Positions 53,798-62,297 of a DNA stretch of 64,000 nucleotides are shown piece after piece. The position numbers and the translations under genes were made by a program. Position 1 is the first letter of the stretch; every line of letters starts with the position of its first letter. The DNA is taken from NCBI RefSeq assembly GCF_018424685.1, contig NZ_QTKX01000003.1:310001-374000 (forward strand). The letters are read 5' to 3'. This DNA comes from Mesobacillus boroniphilus (GTDB taxonomy: Bacteria > Bacillota > Bacilli > Bacillales > Cytobacillaceae). A model generated the notes under the pieces. It was not told the DNA's origin and searched no databases. It saw only the letters and a program-made list of their open reading frames with translations.

Positions 53798-53980
53798 ATG
53801 AACTATCAAGAAGTAAAATCACAATTAGAAGCTTTGCAGATGCAATTGGCGAATAAAATGCAGAATCCAAACCTGTCTATAGATGAAAAAACTGAACTTC
53901 TGAATGCAATTGCTAACTACGATTATATTATCGAACTGACTTGCATGAACCATTTTGAGCGAGGAAAAGCCATACAATAA
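53798..53980 (+). CDS. Small hypothetical protein, 60 residues
   Basis: Acidic helical peptide (NYQEVKSQLEALQMQLANKM, then NLSIDEKTELLNAIANYDYI) with no membrane segment. AAGGAAGGG lies nine bases before the ATG; the upstream GTG and TTG are too close to that site. The promoter contains a palindromic operator, so the gene may be regulated. Possibly a small dimerising protein; no family recognised. Confidence 0.6.
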   Translation: MNYQEVKSQLEALQMQLANKMQNPNLSIDEKTELLNAIANYDYIIELTCMNHFERGKAIQ

Positions 53981-54044
53981 AGCCTTAAAATAGAGCCTGG
54001 AGGATTCCAGGCTATTTTTATATATTCTTCGACAGTTGGATCTC

Positions 54045-54545
54045 TTATAATACCCCGCCCAAAGGCTTCTGGCTGAAATAATCAAGAGCATAATTAACCT
54101 GGTGGATTTCATAGATTTTTCTTTCAATGCAAAATTGAATCACAAGGTCAGAGGTTTCACTGTCTGACAAAGAGTAGCCGGCAGAGCCTAACAGCTTGTC
54201 GGTTTCTTTTTTGTTCAGCTCAAGCGCCATCGCGAGGGCGATGACGGTATTCTTGCTCGGCCTGTATTCAGGGTTCGAGCGTATTTTTGAAAAATGCCTG
54301 CGGTCTATGCCGGCTTTTTTATAAATTTCAGAGTCAGAAGCGGCACCCTTTTTATCGATAAAATCAAACAGCACTTTTTGCAATGTCGGCTTCCGTTTCT
54401 GCGCGATGAACGTTTCGATCTCTAAAGGAGAAATACTCTCCAGTACAAAATCCTCAAGTGGTGCAGCAGATTTTTCATAAAGGATGATCGTCATATTCTG
54501 ATCGATATATTCCTGCAACTCTTGCAAAATCCTTTTATCAAGCAT
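54045..54545 (-). CDS. HTH-domain protein paired with a VWA gene
   Basis: 166 residues. The central region (SDSEIYKKAGIDRRHFSKIR, then PSKNTVIALAMALELNKKE) is an XRE-like helix-turn-helix; the ends are charged helices. It is probably a transcriptional regulator or an adaptor. It is divergent from a VWA-domain gene, an arrangement I remember as recurrent in Firmicutes. AAGGAGGCTGGCCTC precedes the ATG. Two inverted repeats lie in the shared upstream region (GTCGC/GCGAC at 54566-54582, GAATCT/AGATTC at 54595-54621). Confidence 0.7.
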   Translation of the reverse strand: MLDKRILQELQEYIDQNMTIILYEKSAAPLEDFVLESISPLEIETFIAQKRKPTLQKVLFDFIDKKGAASDSEIYKKAGIDRRHFSKIRSNPEYRPSKNTVIALAMALELNKKETDKLLGSAGYSLSDSETSDLVIQFCIERKIYEIHQVNYALDYFSQKPLGGVL

Positions 54546-54565
54546 GAGGCCAGCCTCCTTAAAAT

Positions 54566-54621
54566 GTCGCTTAACAGGCGACCAATATATGGATGAATCT
54601 AGATATGATTATATCAGATTC
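54566..54621. promoter_or_regulatory. Divergent promoter region with two dyads
   Basis: GTCGC-TTAACAG-GCGAC and GAATCTAGATATG...TATATCAGATTC lie between the HTH and VWA genes; the HTH protein is the obvious candidate to bind them. The second dyad is imperfect by one base. Confidence 0.35.
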
Positions 54622-54641
54622 AACCTAGGAGGATGATAGTG

Positions 54642-55226
54642 ATGAACAACAATTTAACGGAAATCATTTTTTTGCTAGACCGGAGTGGCTCGATGGCAGG
54701 ATTGGAGAGCGACACAGTTGGCGGCTTCAATGCTTTTGTGAAAAAACAGTCGGAACTGGAAGGTGAAACAATACTGACAACGGTGCTTTTTGATGATGAA
54801 TATGAGGTGCTTTGGAACGGAATTGATGCAAGGGAGGCGAAGCTGACTGAAGAGGAGTACTATGTCCGCGGGATGACTGCACTTTTGGATGCCGTGGGAA
54901 AGACGATCCTCGATGTTGGCTACCGCCTAGCCAAAACAAAGGAAGATCGCAGGCCAGGCAAGATTATTTTCGTGATCACGACAGATGGTATGGAGAACGC
55001 GAGCAGTGAGTTCACATATGGAAAAGTAAAGGAACTGATCCGGCACCAGCAGGAAAAGTACAACTGGGAATTCATCTTCATGGGTGCCAATATCGACGTC
55101 GCCAAAGAAGCCGACAGCCTCGGAATCAATGTTGAGAATTCTTTTAAATTCGAAGCCTCTGAGAAAGGCATTGAAAACATGTATGAAATGGTTTCGGAAT
55201 CCATTATGGAAAAAAGATTGAAGTGA
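54642..55226 (+). CDS. VWA-domain protein
   Basis: 194 residues, essentially one von Willebrand A domain. The MIDAS motif DRSGSM is at about 12-17, with the matching Thr in VRGMTALLDA (about 75) and Asp in ITTDGMENAS (about 113). VWA domains bind partner proteins through a metal ion; bacterial versions occur in TerY-type stress modules and chelatase complexes. No signal peptide. ATG at 54633 touches the AGGAGG ribosome site; 54642 is preferred. Confidence 0.82.
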   Translation: MNNNLTEIIFLLDRSGSMAGLESDTVGGFNAFVKKQSELEGETILTTVLFDDEYEVLWNGIDAREAKLTEEEYYVRGMTALLDAVGKTILDVGYRLAKTKEDRRPGKIIFVITTDGMENASSEFTYGKVKELIRHQQEKYNWEFIFMGANIDVAKEADSLGINVENSFKFEASEKGIENMYEMVSESIMEKRLK

Positions 55227-55244
55227 AATTCAGGAGGAATGAAC

Positions 55245-55892
55245 ATGACTAACAATAAATTGGGTAACTGCAAGATTTGTGGTAAAGAAATCGCAAAAGG
55301 TGTGAAGAAATGCCCTCATTGCGGGAAAGACCAGCGCAGCTTTTTCGGGCGACATAAAATTCTGAGTTTCATTGGTATATTGATGCTTTTTGTAATCGTC
55401 GGTACAGCACTTGGCGGCGGAGAAGAAGCAAGCAATGAAGGTGGTTCTGCTGCAACAGCATCTGCACCGGCCAAAGAAGAAAAATTATATAAAGTAGGAG
55501 AAGCTGTTCCAGCTGATAAGGTTGAAATCACTGTTACAAAGTTTGAAGAAAAAGATCAGGTTGGCAATGAATTCGTCAACAAAGCAGTATCTGAAGGTGG
55601 TACTTTCGTAGCAATCCAATACAAAATCAAGAACAGTTCCAAGAAGCCGGTCGGAATGTTTGATTATCCGAGCGTCAGACTGGTGGATGAAGAAGGAATA
55701 GAGTACGATTCCGATATTGATGCATCTTCTAACTACGCACTTGAGACAAATGTAGACAATGCTAAGATTGCGAGTGATTTAAACCCTGGAATTACCGTTA
55801 CAGATACGAAGGTATTTGAGGTATCTAAAGAAAACTTTGATGCAGGAATATGGTTTATCAAGGTTGGGGATGAAAGAATTCAGTTGAAGTAA
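55245..55892 (+). CDS. Zinc-ribbon, membrane-anchored DUF4352 protein
   Basis: 215 residues. An N-terminal zinc ribbon (CKICGKEI...CPHCGKD, about 8-28) is followed by a membrane segment (about 38-55), a low-complexity linker and an extracytoplasmic DUF4352 immunoglobulin-like domain (about 80-215). DUF4352 is related to telokin-like surface domains. The role is unknown. ATG at 55239 is one base from AGGAGG, so 55245 is chosen. It follows the VWA gene by 18 bases and may be co-transcribed. Confidence 0.82.
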   Translation: MTNNKLGNCKICGKEIAKGVKKCPHCGKDQRSFFGRHKILSFIGILMLFVIVGTALGGGEEASNEGGSAATASAPAKEEKLYKVGEAVPADKVEITVTKFEEKDQVGNEFVNKAVSEGGTFVAIQYKIKNSSKKPVGMFDYPSVRLVDEEGIEYDSDIDASSNYALETNVDNAKIASDLNPGITVTDTKVFEVSKENFDAGIWFIKVGDERIQLK

Positions 55893-55900
55893 GTATACAT

Positions 55901-55923
55901 ACCCGGGGCTTCCCGGGTTTTTC
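55901..55923 (+). terminator. Rho-independent terminator
   Basis: ACCCGGGG, CTTC loop, CCGGGTTTTT. Confidence 0.8.
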
Positions 55924-55989
55924 CGTTTGACACTCCCCCGACATTTAAAATTACTCGCTTTTGCGAAATTATGGTTCTAAACACTGTAC

Positions 55990-56025
55990 TTCTGCCCATT
56001 TTTAGCTAGGCAGAAATTTTATTAT
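55990..56025 (+). terminator. Second terminator-like hairpin
   Basis: TTCTGCC and GGCAGAA around a 12-base loop, then ATTTTATTATTATT. It lies between the DUF4352 gene and the repeat-protein promoter. Confidence 0.5.
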
Positions 56026-56038
56026 TATTATTTTCATC

Positions 56039-56103
56039 TGACATTTTGCTGACATATTCACCCTGTAAATTATGAGTATAAGGTTCATGTCCAACTTGAA
56101 CCT
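56039..56103 (+). promoter_or_regulatory. OmpR-type direct repeats and hairpin before the repeat-protein gene
   Basis: TGACATTTTGC and TGACATATTCA form two 11-base-spaced direct repeats at 56039 and 56050, the helical-turn spacing of OmpR/PhoB-family sites. A TATAAG -10-like box follows at 56077 and a hairpin (AGGTTCA/TGAACCT) at 56081-56103. The response regulator encoded just downstream is the natural candidate. Confidence 0.5.
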
Positions 56104-56138
56104 GAAAAATAGAAATAGTTTATAGGAGGATGTCAGAT

Positions 56139-57176
56139 ATGAAAAAGAAATCAGTTATTGGATTCACAATTGCAGGAGCCTTATTACTTGGAGGTTATGC
56201 AACTACCTCTTTGGCGAATGACGACAGTACAACAAACACAGCTGCAACCACAGTCAAAAGTTTTTTTGGTAAAGGTTTTGGCCATAAAGGGTATTTCGGA
56301 GGCAACTCAGAAGCATTAATTGAAAAGGCAAAGGACCTTGGCATTAGCACTTCAGGAAAAGACGCTGAGACATTGATGGGTGAAATTCGCGAAGCAACAA
56401 TTAAAAATGAAGCAAAAGAATTGGGAATCAAGACAGAAGGCAAGGATATCGCAACGCTAGCTGAGGAAGTCCAATTGGCTAACCTCAAGGAAAAAGCGAA
56501 GGATTTGTATATTTCTACTGATGGAAAGGATGCAGCAGCGCTTCACGATGCCATCCGTTTAGCGAACCTTAAGAGTGAAGCGAAGGAACTGGGCGTTTCT
56601 ACAGACAATAAGGATGCCCAAACATTAATGGAAGACATCCGCACTGCAAACTTGAATAAAAAAGCCAAGGAACTAGGTGTTTCTATTGAGGGAAAAGATC
56701 TGCAGACACTCCAGCAGGAAGTTCATACGGCCTATATCAATCAACAGGCTAAAAAGTATGGAATTACAGTAGACGGCAAGGATATCCGAGAAATTGCTCA
56801 GGAAGTCCAGTCTGCTAAAGTTAAGGCAGATGCTAAAGAACTGAACATTACGATTGATGGAAAAACAATTGGCGAAATCGCCCAGGAAGTACAGGAAAAG
56901 AAAGTCGTGAACCTGGCGAAGGAACTTGGAATTTCCACTGCAGATAAAGATACACGCGAGCTTATGGAAGAAATTCAGGACAAGGATGCCGACAAGCTTG
57001 ACGAGCTGTTTGAAGATGGAATGGGTCACTTTGGAATGAAGAGCTTTGGCGGCGGATTTGGACACGGAGGAAAAGGCGGATTCGGCGGCCATGGCGGAAT
57101 GGGTGAAAAAGACGGATTCGGAGGAAAAGGCGGCCGTGGAGGCATGCACCATAACGGCGGTGGACAAGGCTTTTAA
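56139..57176 (+). CDS. Secreted protein with eight 28-residue repeats
   Basis: 345 residues. A signal peptide ends at TSLA-26. Residues 62-285 are eight tandem repeats of exactly 28 residues (consensus core AKELGISTxGKDxxTLxEE), each predicted as two short helices and loop; they match at DNA positions 56322-56993. A Gly/His-rich tail (GGFGHGGKGGFGGHGG) follows. Probably a surface or periplasm-like wall-space protein that binds a ligand, metal or polymer; no family recognised. Start fixed by TAGGAGG nine bases upstream (the ATG at 56130 is too close). A two-component system follows. Confidence 0.85.
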   Translation: MKKKSVIGFTIAGALLLGGYATTSLANDDSTTNTAATTVKSFFGKGFGHKGYFGGNSEALIEKAKDLGISTSGKDAETLMGEIREATIKNEAKELGIKTEGKDIATLAEEVQLANLKEKAKDLYISTDGKDAAALHDAIRLANLKSEAKELGVSTDNKDAQTLMEDIRTANLNKKAKELGVSIEGKDLQTLQQEVHTAYINQQAKKYGITVDGKDIREIAQEVQSAKVKADAKELNITIDGKTIGEIAQEVQEKKVVNLAKELGISTADKDTRELMEEIQDKDADKLDELFEDGMGHFGMKSFGGGFGHGGKGGFGGHGGMGEKDGFGGKGGRGGMHHNGGGQGF

Positions 57177-57193
57177 TGTAAAATAATATTCAT

Positions 57194-57222
57194 GATCCCT
57201 CGGTATCTAGCGGGGGATTTTT
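57194..57222 (+). terminator. Rho-independent terminator
   Basis: GATCCC(T)CG and CG(G)GGGATT pair around a seven-base loop, then TTTTTC. Confidence 0.7.
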
Positions 57223-57314
57223 CTTGTAAAATTAGGAGTAGAAAATGAACCGGATGACGGTCTCCAGAGTGTTTTGTAGATGAAAGCTCTTTAGAAGTGA
57301 TGGGAGAGGCGATA

Positions 57315-58001
57315 ATGAAGACCATTTTAATCGTAGAAGATGAAAAAACGATTTCGAGAGTGTTGGCGGTTTACTTGAAGCATGAAGGCTATGAGGTTGT
57401 ACAGGCCTTTGATGGTAGCGAAGGTTTGACATTATTCACTGAGCACAAGCCGGATCTTGTTCTGCTGGATGTCATGCTGCCAGGAATGGACGGCTGGGAT
57501 ATTTTAAAGGAAATCCGCAAAATCAGTCCCTGTCCTGTCATCATGCTGACTGCCCTCGGAGATATCGACTACCGTCTGAAAGGTTTGAATCAGGGAGCGG
57601 ATGATTACATCTCCAAGCCGTTCATTGGTGAAGAAGTGGTTGCCAGGGTAAATGCCGTACTGCGCCGTTCTTCCCAAGTATTCGAAACGGAAAACATGAA
57701 ACAGTTTGGCAGTCTCATAATCAACATGGATTCCCATGTGGTAACGGTTGGTGGCGAGAAAGTCGTCTTAACCCCCAAAGACCTTAGTTTGCTGATTTTT
57801 TTAGCAGAAAGGCCAAATCGAACTTTTACACGAGAAGACTTGATCGAAAATGTGTGGGGGATGGACTATGACGGGAGTGACCGCGCAGTGGACCTATCGA
57901 TAAAAAGAATCCGTCAATCACTGGCGGGCTGGTCCTCTTCACAGGGGGAAATCAGGACACTAAGAGGATTGGGGTATCAGTTCAGTGTTTACGAAAAATA
58001 A
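57315..58001 (+). CDS. OmpR/PhoB-family response regulator
   Basis: 228 residues. The receiver domain (about 1-118) has the acidic pocket EDE and phospho-acceptor LLDVMLPGMDGWD (Asp about 52), with Thr and Lys (SKPF) conserved. The winged-helix DNA-binding domain (about 130-228) ends with IRTLRGLGYQF. It is phosphorylated by the kinase that overlaps its end. GGGAGAGG lies five bases before the ATG; the earlier GTG at 57297 is less likely. It probably regulates the adjacent repeat-protein gene. Confidence 0.93.
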   Translation: MKTILIVEDEKTISRVLAVYLKHEGYEVVQAFDGSEGLTLFTEHKPDLVLLDVMLPGMDGWDILKEIRKISPCPVIMLTALGDIDYRLKGLNQGADDYISKPFIGEEVVARVNAVLRRSSQVFETENMKQFGSLIINMDSHVVTVGGEKVVLTPKDLSLLIFLAERPNRTFTREDLIENVWGMDYDGSDRAVDLSIKRIRQSLAGWSSSQGEIRTLRGLGYQFSVYEK

Positions 58002-59394
58002 AAAGCAAGTTACCTTGTTGAGATATTGGACAACCAGATATCTTCTAACCCTGATAGTCGGGCTTCTTTTGCTCGGTGCTGGTTCCATGTGGTGGATCAA
58101 GCAGACGACGCTAGAGAACCGGTTGAATTTAATGGAATATCTTGCGGTCGAAACGGCGGACCGATTTGGACAGTCCATCGGGAATAACGATTATGGTCGT
58201 CTTGACCGCAGGCTTGAAGATAGGGCCAGGCTTCTGCAGATGGAGAATCAGCCCCAGCTTTTCATAACCGATCTGGAAGGAAACATTCTGAATACGGGCC
58301 CCATGCACGGAGGAGGCGGTCCACGCCATATTTCAGGAAAGGTTCCCCAAGAAATCATTGCGATGGAAGACTCCATTAAGAGAGTCTCTGAGAATGGAAC
58401 AGAAATTTACTCTGCAAAGGCTCCAATTTTGATAGACGATCTACAGACTGGCTGGGTTGTGGTCATGCAAAGCGCTGATGAATTGGCGGATGTAGACCAG
58501 GAATACCGTTTGTTACTCATTTTACTGCTCGGACTTGGTTTGCTTGGCTGGGTTGTTATCTATCTACTAACGAAGAGAATCCTGAAACCAATCCAAGATG
58601 TAGCGCGGGCAGCGTCACAGGTGCGTGAAGGGGATTATGACATCAATCTAGATTCCGGCCAAAAGGAACTTGAAATATCCGAACTTGTTACTTCTTTTAA
58701 AGAAATGACCAGCCGTTTGATCCAGCTGGAGCAAATGCGTGCCGAGCTGCTGGCAGGCGTAACACATGATTTGAAAACGCCTGTAACCTCGATCAGTGGT
58801 CTCGTCCAGGCTGTAAGGGACGGTATTGTAACTGGGGAGGAGCGCCAGGAATTTCTGGACATCACCCTAAAAGAAATCCAGAGATTGCAAACAATGATTT
58901 CTGACTTGGTGGAATTCAACTCACTGGCAGCGGGTGCCTTCACGATCAGGACAGAGAATTGTAATATGAACAAACTCGTTGAAGAGATTGGGAGGCAGTG
59001 GCAGGTCACGCAAAATGAATCCGTTAATCTAAAGGTCATCACTCCAGGCCATACCATACAGGCTATGACGGATCCATTACGGTTGCAGCAAATCCTGATC
59101 AACCTATTGAACAACTCCTATCAGGCTCTCGGTTATGGTGGTTCGATATCCCTCATACTTTCAGAGGGTAGAATTGATGTAAAAGATACAGGTTCAGGCA
59201 TTCCAGAAGAAGAGCAGGCACTGGTGTTTGAGCGTTTCTTCCGAGGCGAGAAGAAAAAGCTCAAGGTAAGGGGACTTGGACTTGGACTTCCTTTTAGCAA
59301 AATGCTTGCCCGGTCCTTGGGGGCCGACTTGATTTTAAAGGAGAGCAGTCAACAGGGAACGACATTCTCCATTGTGTGGGATCACATAAAGTAG
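57985..59394 (+). CDS. Sensor histidine kinase
   Basis: 469 residues. Two membrane segments (about 18-38, 172-192) flank an extracellular sensor of about 130 residues; then HAMP (about 190-245), HisKA with GVTHDLKTPVTSISG (His about 258) and HATPase motifs NLLNNSYQAL, DTGSGIPEE and GLGLGLPFSKML. It phosphorylates the response regulator, whose gene it overlaps by 17 bases, with a GTG start. The signal is unknown. Confidence 0.93.
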   Translation: MFTKNKKQVTLLRYWTTRYLLTLIVGLLLLGAGSMWWIKQTTLENRLNLMEYLAVETADRFGQSIGNNDYGRLDRRLEDRARLLQMENQPQLFITDLEGNILNTGPMHGGGGPRHISGKVPQEIIAMEDSIKRVSENGTEIYSAKAPILIDDLQTGWVVVMQSADELADVDQEYRLLLILLLGLGLLGWVVIYLLTKRILKPIQDVARAASQVREGDYDINLDSGQKELEISELVTSFKEMTSRLIQLEQMRAELLAGVTHDLKTPVTSISGLVQAVRDGIVTGEERQEFLDITLKEIQRLQTMISDLVEFNSLAAGAFTIRTENCNMNKLVEEIGRQWQVTQNESVNLKVITPGHTIQAMTDPLRLQQILINLLNNSYQALGYGGSISLILSEGRIDVKDTGSGIPEEEQALVFERFFRGEKKKLKVRGLGLGLPFSKMLARSLGADLILKESSQQGTTFSIVWDHIK

Positions 59395-59416
59395 GGCTGC
59401 CATCTCAGGCAGCCCT
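59393..59416. terminator. Bidirectional terminator
   Basis: AGGGCTGCC and GGCAGCCCT flank a six-base loop, touching both converging stop codons. Confidence 0.85.
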
Positions 59417-60486
59417 TACATCTCTATTAATTCTTTTATAGAATTGTCTAACCTCTCATAGCTGCCGCCAATAATCAGCCAATCATCTGGAATGACGATA
59501 AATCTGCCGTTGCTTCCACTCAAATAACTGTAGATAATCTGTGCTTCATCAATCTCTTCTTTGCCGATCATACATGATTTTCCGATGGCGTTCTCTTGAA
59601 AATAGGTCAAAATGCTTGTCCTGATTTTTTCAAATTGATGCTCAATCATCTCCAGAGGATATTTTTTGCTGAAAATGACTTTATGGCCCTTGATTAAAAA
59701 AAGCTTCAGGTTACTGTCCATTAATCGTTCAATTGCCACAATGTTTTTACTGTCTTCGGTAAACTGAACAACGGTTTCTTTATATAAAAGGACCGAAATG
59801 GATTTAATGTAATTCCTGTATTTTGCCGCAGCCTCAAATTGAAATTCACTGGCAGCGTGCTGCATCTTCTCTCTTAATCTATCAATGATTCCTGAGTCAT
59901 CCCCCTTGAGCAAGGAAATGATGTTGTCCACCACCTCATTGTAATGTTTGACAGCGACTCCTCCAATACACAAGCCATTGCACTGGCCAAGAAAATAATT
60001 CAGACACGGAGAACCTTTAAGGGGCTGGAGGCAGTTTATTTTAAAAAGCTCCTTCATATCCTCCATTGCTTTCTTTACATACACTGGGCTAGTGTACGGA
60101 CCGAAATACATGATGCCATCTTTATCCGTTCTGGTTTGTGTGATGGTGATTTTTCGATACGGCCCGTCCATGTCAATTTGAATATATGAATAGGGCAGGT
60201 GACTTTTCATTTTTTTATTGAAAAGAGGCTTTAATTCTTTGATCAGCTGGCATTCAAGTAAGAAAGCCTCAAATTCTGTATCAGTTAGTATATAGTCAAA
60301 ATCCTGGATATTTGTGACCAGTTTCCTAATCTTTTGAGGATGGGATGCTGATTTTTGAAAATAGGATTGGACTCGCTTCTTAAGACTTTTCGCTTTTCCA
60401 ACATAGATGATTGTTCCTGCTTGATCTTTCATCAGATACACACCGGGTGTTAAAGGAAGGCTGCTGATTTTTTCTCTTAAATTCAT
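59416..60486 (-). CDS. UvrC/Cho-like GIY-YIG endonuclease
   Basis: 356 residues. A GIY-YIG domain (about 12-90: PGVYLMKDQAGTIIYVGKAK) leads into UvrC-like cysteine-containing and UVR/UvrB-binding regions (AASEFQFEAAAKYRNYIKSI, about 211-230). The RNase H and HhH domains of full UvrC are missing. The size and architecture match Cho/YurQ-type enzymes that make the 3' incision of nucleotide excision repair. Start AGGAGAACGAA upstream. It converges on the kinase gene. Confidence 0.87.
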   Translation of the reverse strand: MNLREKISSLPLTPGVYLMKDQAGTIIYVGKAKSLKKRVQSYFQKSASHPQKIRKLVTNIQDFDYILTDTEFEAFLLECQLIKELKPLFNKKMKSHLPYSYIQIDMDGPYRKITITQTRTDKDGIMYFGPYTSPVYVKKAMEDMKELFKINCLQPLKGSPCLNYFLGQCNGLCIGGVAVKHYNEVVDNIISLLKGDDSGIIDRLREKMQHAASEFQFEAAAKYRNYIKSISVLLYKETVVQFTEDSKNIVAIERLMDSNLKLFLIKGHKVIFSKKYPLEMIEHQFEKIRTSILTYFQENAIGKSCMIGKEEIDEAQIIYSYLSGSNGRFIVIPDDWLIIGGSYERLDNSIKELIEM

Positions 60487-60754
60487 TTCGTTCTCCTTTT
60501 TTATAGGGGTGTTTTCCCATATATTAAAGATACCAAAATTTTGAGTCCTTATATCTCCCCATATTTTAGCATGAAGGATGATTTAAGCTGTTTATCGGCA
60601 TAAAATGCTTGCTTAAGTCCAAATGTTTCCGCTTTCATTCACTATCTCGCCAGTATGCTTCCGAATTGGCTCGATATCCTTGAATCTCATTCTGAAGATG
60701 TTACTATAGGTAACGTTGATAAAATGCGAACGGAAATATAAATTTATGGGGTGA

Positions 60755-61603
60755 ATGCGGTTGTTAAAACATAAAAAAGTAGCTTTTTTAGGTGCCGGAT
60801 CGATGGCGGAAGCAATGATTTCAGGTGTAGTCAAATCAGGTAAAATGCGTGCGGAAAATGTTTATGTTACGAACAAGAGCAATGCAGCGAAACTGGAGCG
60901 GTTGGAATCCAGATACGGAATCAATGCGATGCCTCAGGCTGAACTGCCATATGTAGAAATAGATATGTTTATTTTAGCGATGAAGCCAAAAGGAGCAGCG
61001 GGAGCGCTTGAGGCTTTGAAGGATAAATTAGTGCCTGGCCAGGTGGTTGTGTCAGTTCTTGCAGGTATTTCAACAGGTTTTATGGAAGATAACCTTAAAG
61101 ATGGCCAGCAGGTTGTCCGTGTCATGCCGAACACATCAAGCACGATCCAGGAATCAGCCACTGCCATTTCACCAGGGATGCACACAACGAATGATAATAT
61201 CGAGGATGTAAAAGAACTTTTAAGCAGCATGGGCAAAGTGTTCCTTATTGAAGAGGAGCAGATGGATATCTTCACAGGACTTGCCGGAAGCGGCCCTGCT
61301 TATTTCTACTACTTGATGGAGCATATGGAGCGTGTCGGCAGGGAAAACGGCATGGACGAAAAAATGGCCCGTGAAATCATTGCCCAGACGATTCTTGGTG
61401 CGGCCAAGATGATTATTGAAAAAGACGAAACACCAGAGGTACTCAGGAAAAACGTGACTTCACCAAATGGAACGACAGCATCTGGGTTGAACGCGTTGAG
61501 GAAGTACAATGGCGGTACGGCGATCTCCCAGGCAGTCAATCATGCTGCGAACCGCTCTAAAGAAATCAATAGAGAGCTTGAAGGAGTCCTTATTCCTTCT
61601 TAA
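60755..61603 (+). CDS. proC: Pyrroline-5-carboxylate reductase
   Basis: 282 residues. The N-terminal Rossmann motif FLGAGSMAEAM (about 12) binds NAD(P)H, and the C-terminal dimer domain has the ProC signature, running from TSPNGTTASGLNALRKYNGG (about 237-256) towards the C-terminus. It performs the last step of proline synthesis. Bacilli carry up to four ProC paralogues (ProH, ProI, ProG, ComER), so the precise one is uncertain. GGGGTGA lies very close to the ATG; a TTG two codons later is the alternative start. Confidence 0.93.
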   Translation: MRLLKHKKVAFLGAGSMAEAMISGVVKSGKMRAENVYVTNKSNAAKLERLESRYGINAMPQAELPYVEIDMFILAMKPKGAAGALEALKDKLVPGQVVVSVLAGISTGFMEDNLKDGQQVVRVMPNTSSTIQESATAISPGMHTTNDNIEDVKELLSSMGKVFLIEEEQMDIFTGLAGSGPAYFYYLMEHMERVGRENGMDEKMAREIIAQTILGAAKMIIEKDETPEVLRKNVTSPNGTTASGLNALRKYNGGTAISQAVNHAANRSKEINRELEGVLIPS

Positions 61604-61607
61604 AAAG

Positions 61608-61643
61608 CGAACGCTAGCGGCGATAAAACCGCTAGCGTTTTCT
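61608..61643. terminator. Bidirectional terminator
   Basis: AACGCTAGCGG and CCGCTAGCGTT form an 11-bp perfect stem around an eight-base loop. Confidence 0.88.
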
Positions 61644-62118
61644 ACATATACAATTTATACCCTCTCGTTTTCTCCATTAGATATTGGAACCCGTACAGCA
61701 AGTAAGCTTTATAGTGCAGATAGAGGAAGAACTGAAAATTGTTCAATTTGTTCAGTCTTACAATTTTTACTTTCTTGAGTACGTTAATGATAAAAAATGC
61801 AAATATCCCATCTGCAATTGCATTTAGCGTAATGAATTTTTTGAAATTCCCATACGAAATTTTCAGGAGCCACATTGACAGCGGCATGTAAGGCCCTATG
61901 CTAAATGGAATTTCATCTCGCAGGAAAGACTTTCGTTTGTTGTAAAACTTCCACCAGTTCCGCTTGTGGCCATACATATGGTTGATGATTTCAAAAACGA
62001 TGATAAAAACTCCCGCAAAAGAGTAGCGTCTGAAGCTTCTTTTGCCAATGAATAATATAGTTAGCCATGGAACAAATACCAATATAAGATTAAAAAGGAA
62101 ATGCCTCTTTGAAATCAT
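61642..62118 (-). CDS. Conserved hypothetical membrane protein
   Basis: 158 residues from ATG at 62118; GTG at 62133 and TTG at 62148 are possible longer starts, but GAGGTGA lies 11 bases before 62118. Three or four hydrophobic segments with strongly basic loops (GKRSFRRYSF, GHKRNWWKFYNKRKSF). Trp-rich centre (MYGHKRNWWKF). I recognise similar proteins only as hypothetical in Bacillus. Confidence 0.6.
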   Translation of the reverse strand: MISKRHFLFNLILVFVPWLTILFIGKRSFRRYSFAGVFIIVFEIINHMYGHKRNWWKFYNKRKSFLRDEIPFSIGPYMPLSMWLLKISYGNFKKFITLNAIADGIFAFFIINVLKKVKIVRLNKLNNFQFFLYLHYKAYLLYGFQYLMEKTRGYKLYM

Positions 62119-62297
62119 CCGCTTTTTTTTCACCTCAACTACTTTCAATTCTTTCTATAAACTGTCCATAATTTAGCAAAATTAACCGTGAATAAAAAAC
62201 AAATACATGAATTTTCACCCGCTAAATTTTCATAATTATTGAAAAAGTGATGCTCCTTAACATATAATCACTTGAAGATATAAAAGGAGATACTGAG

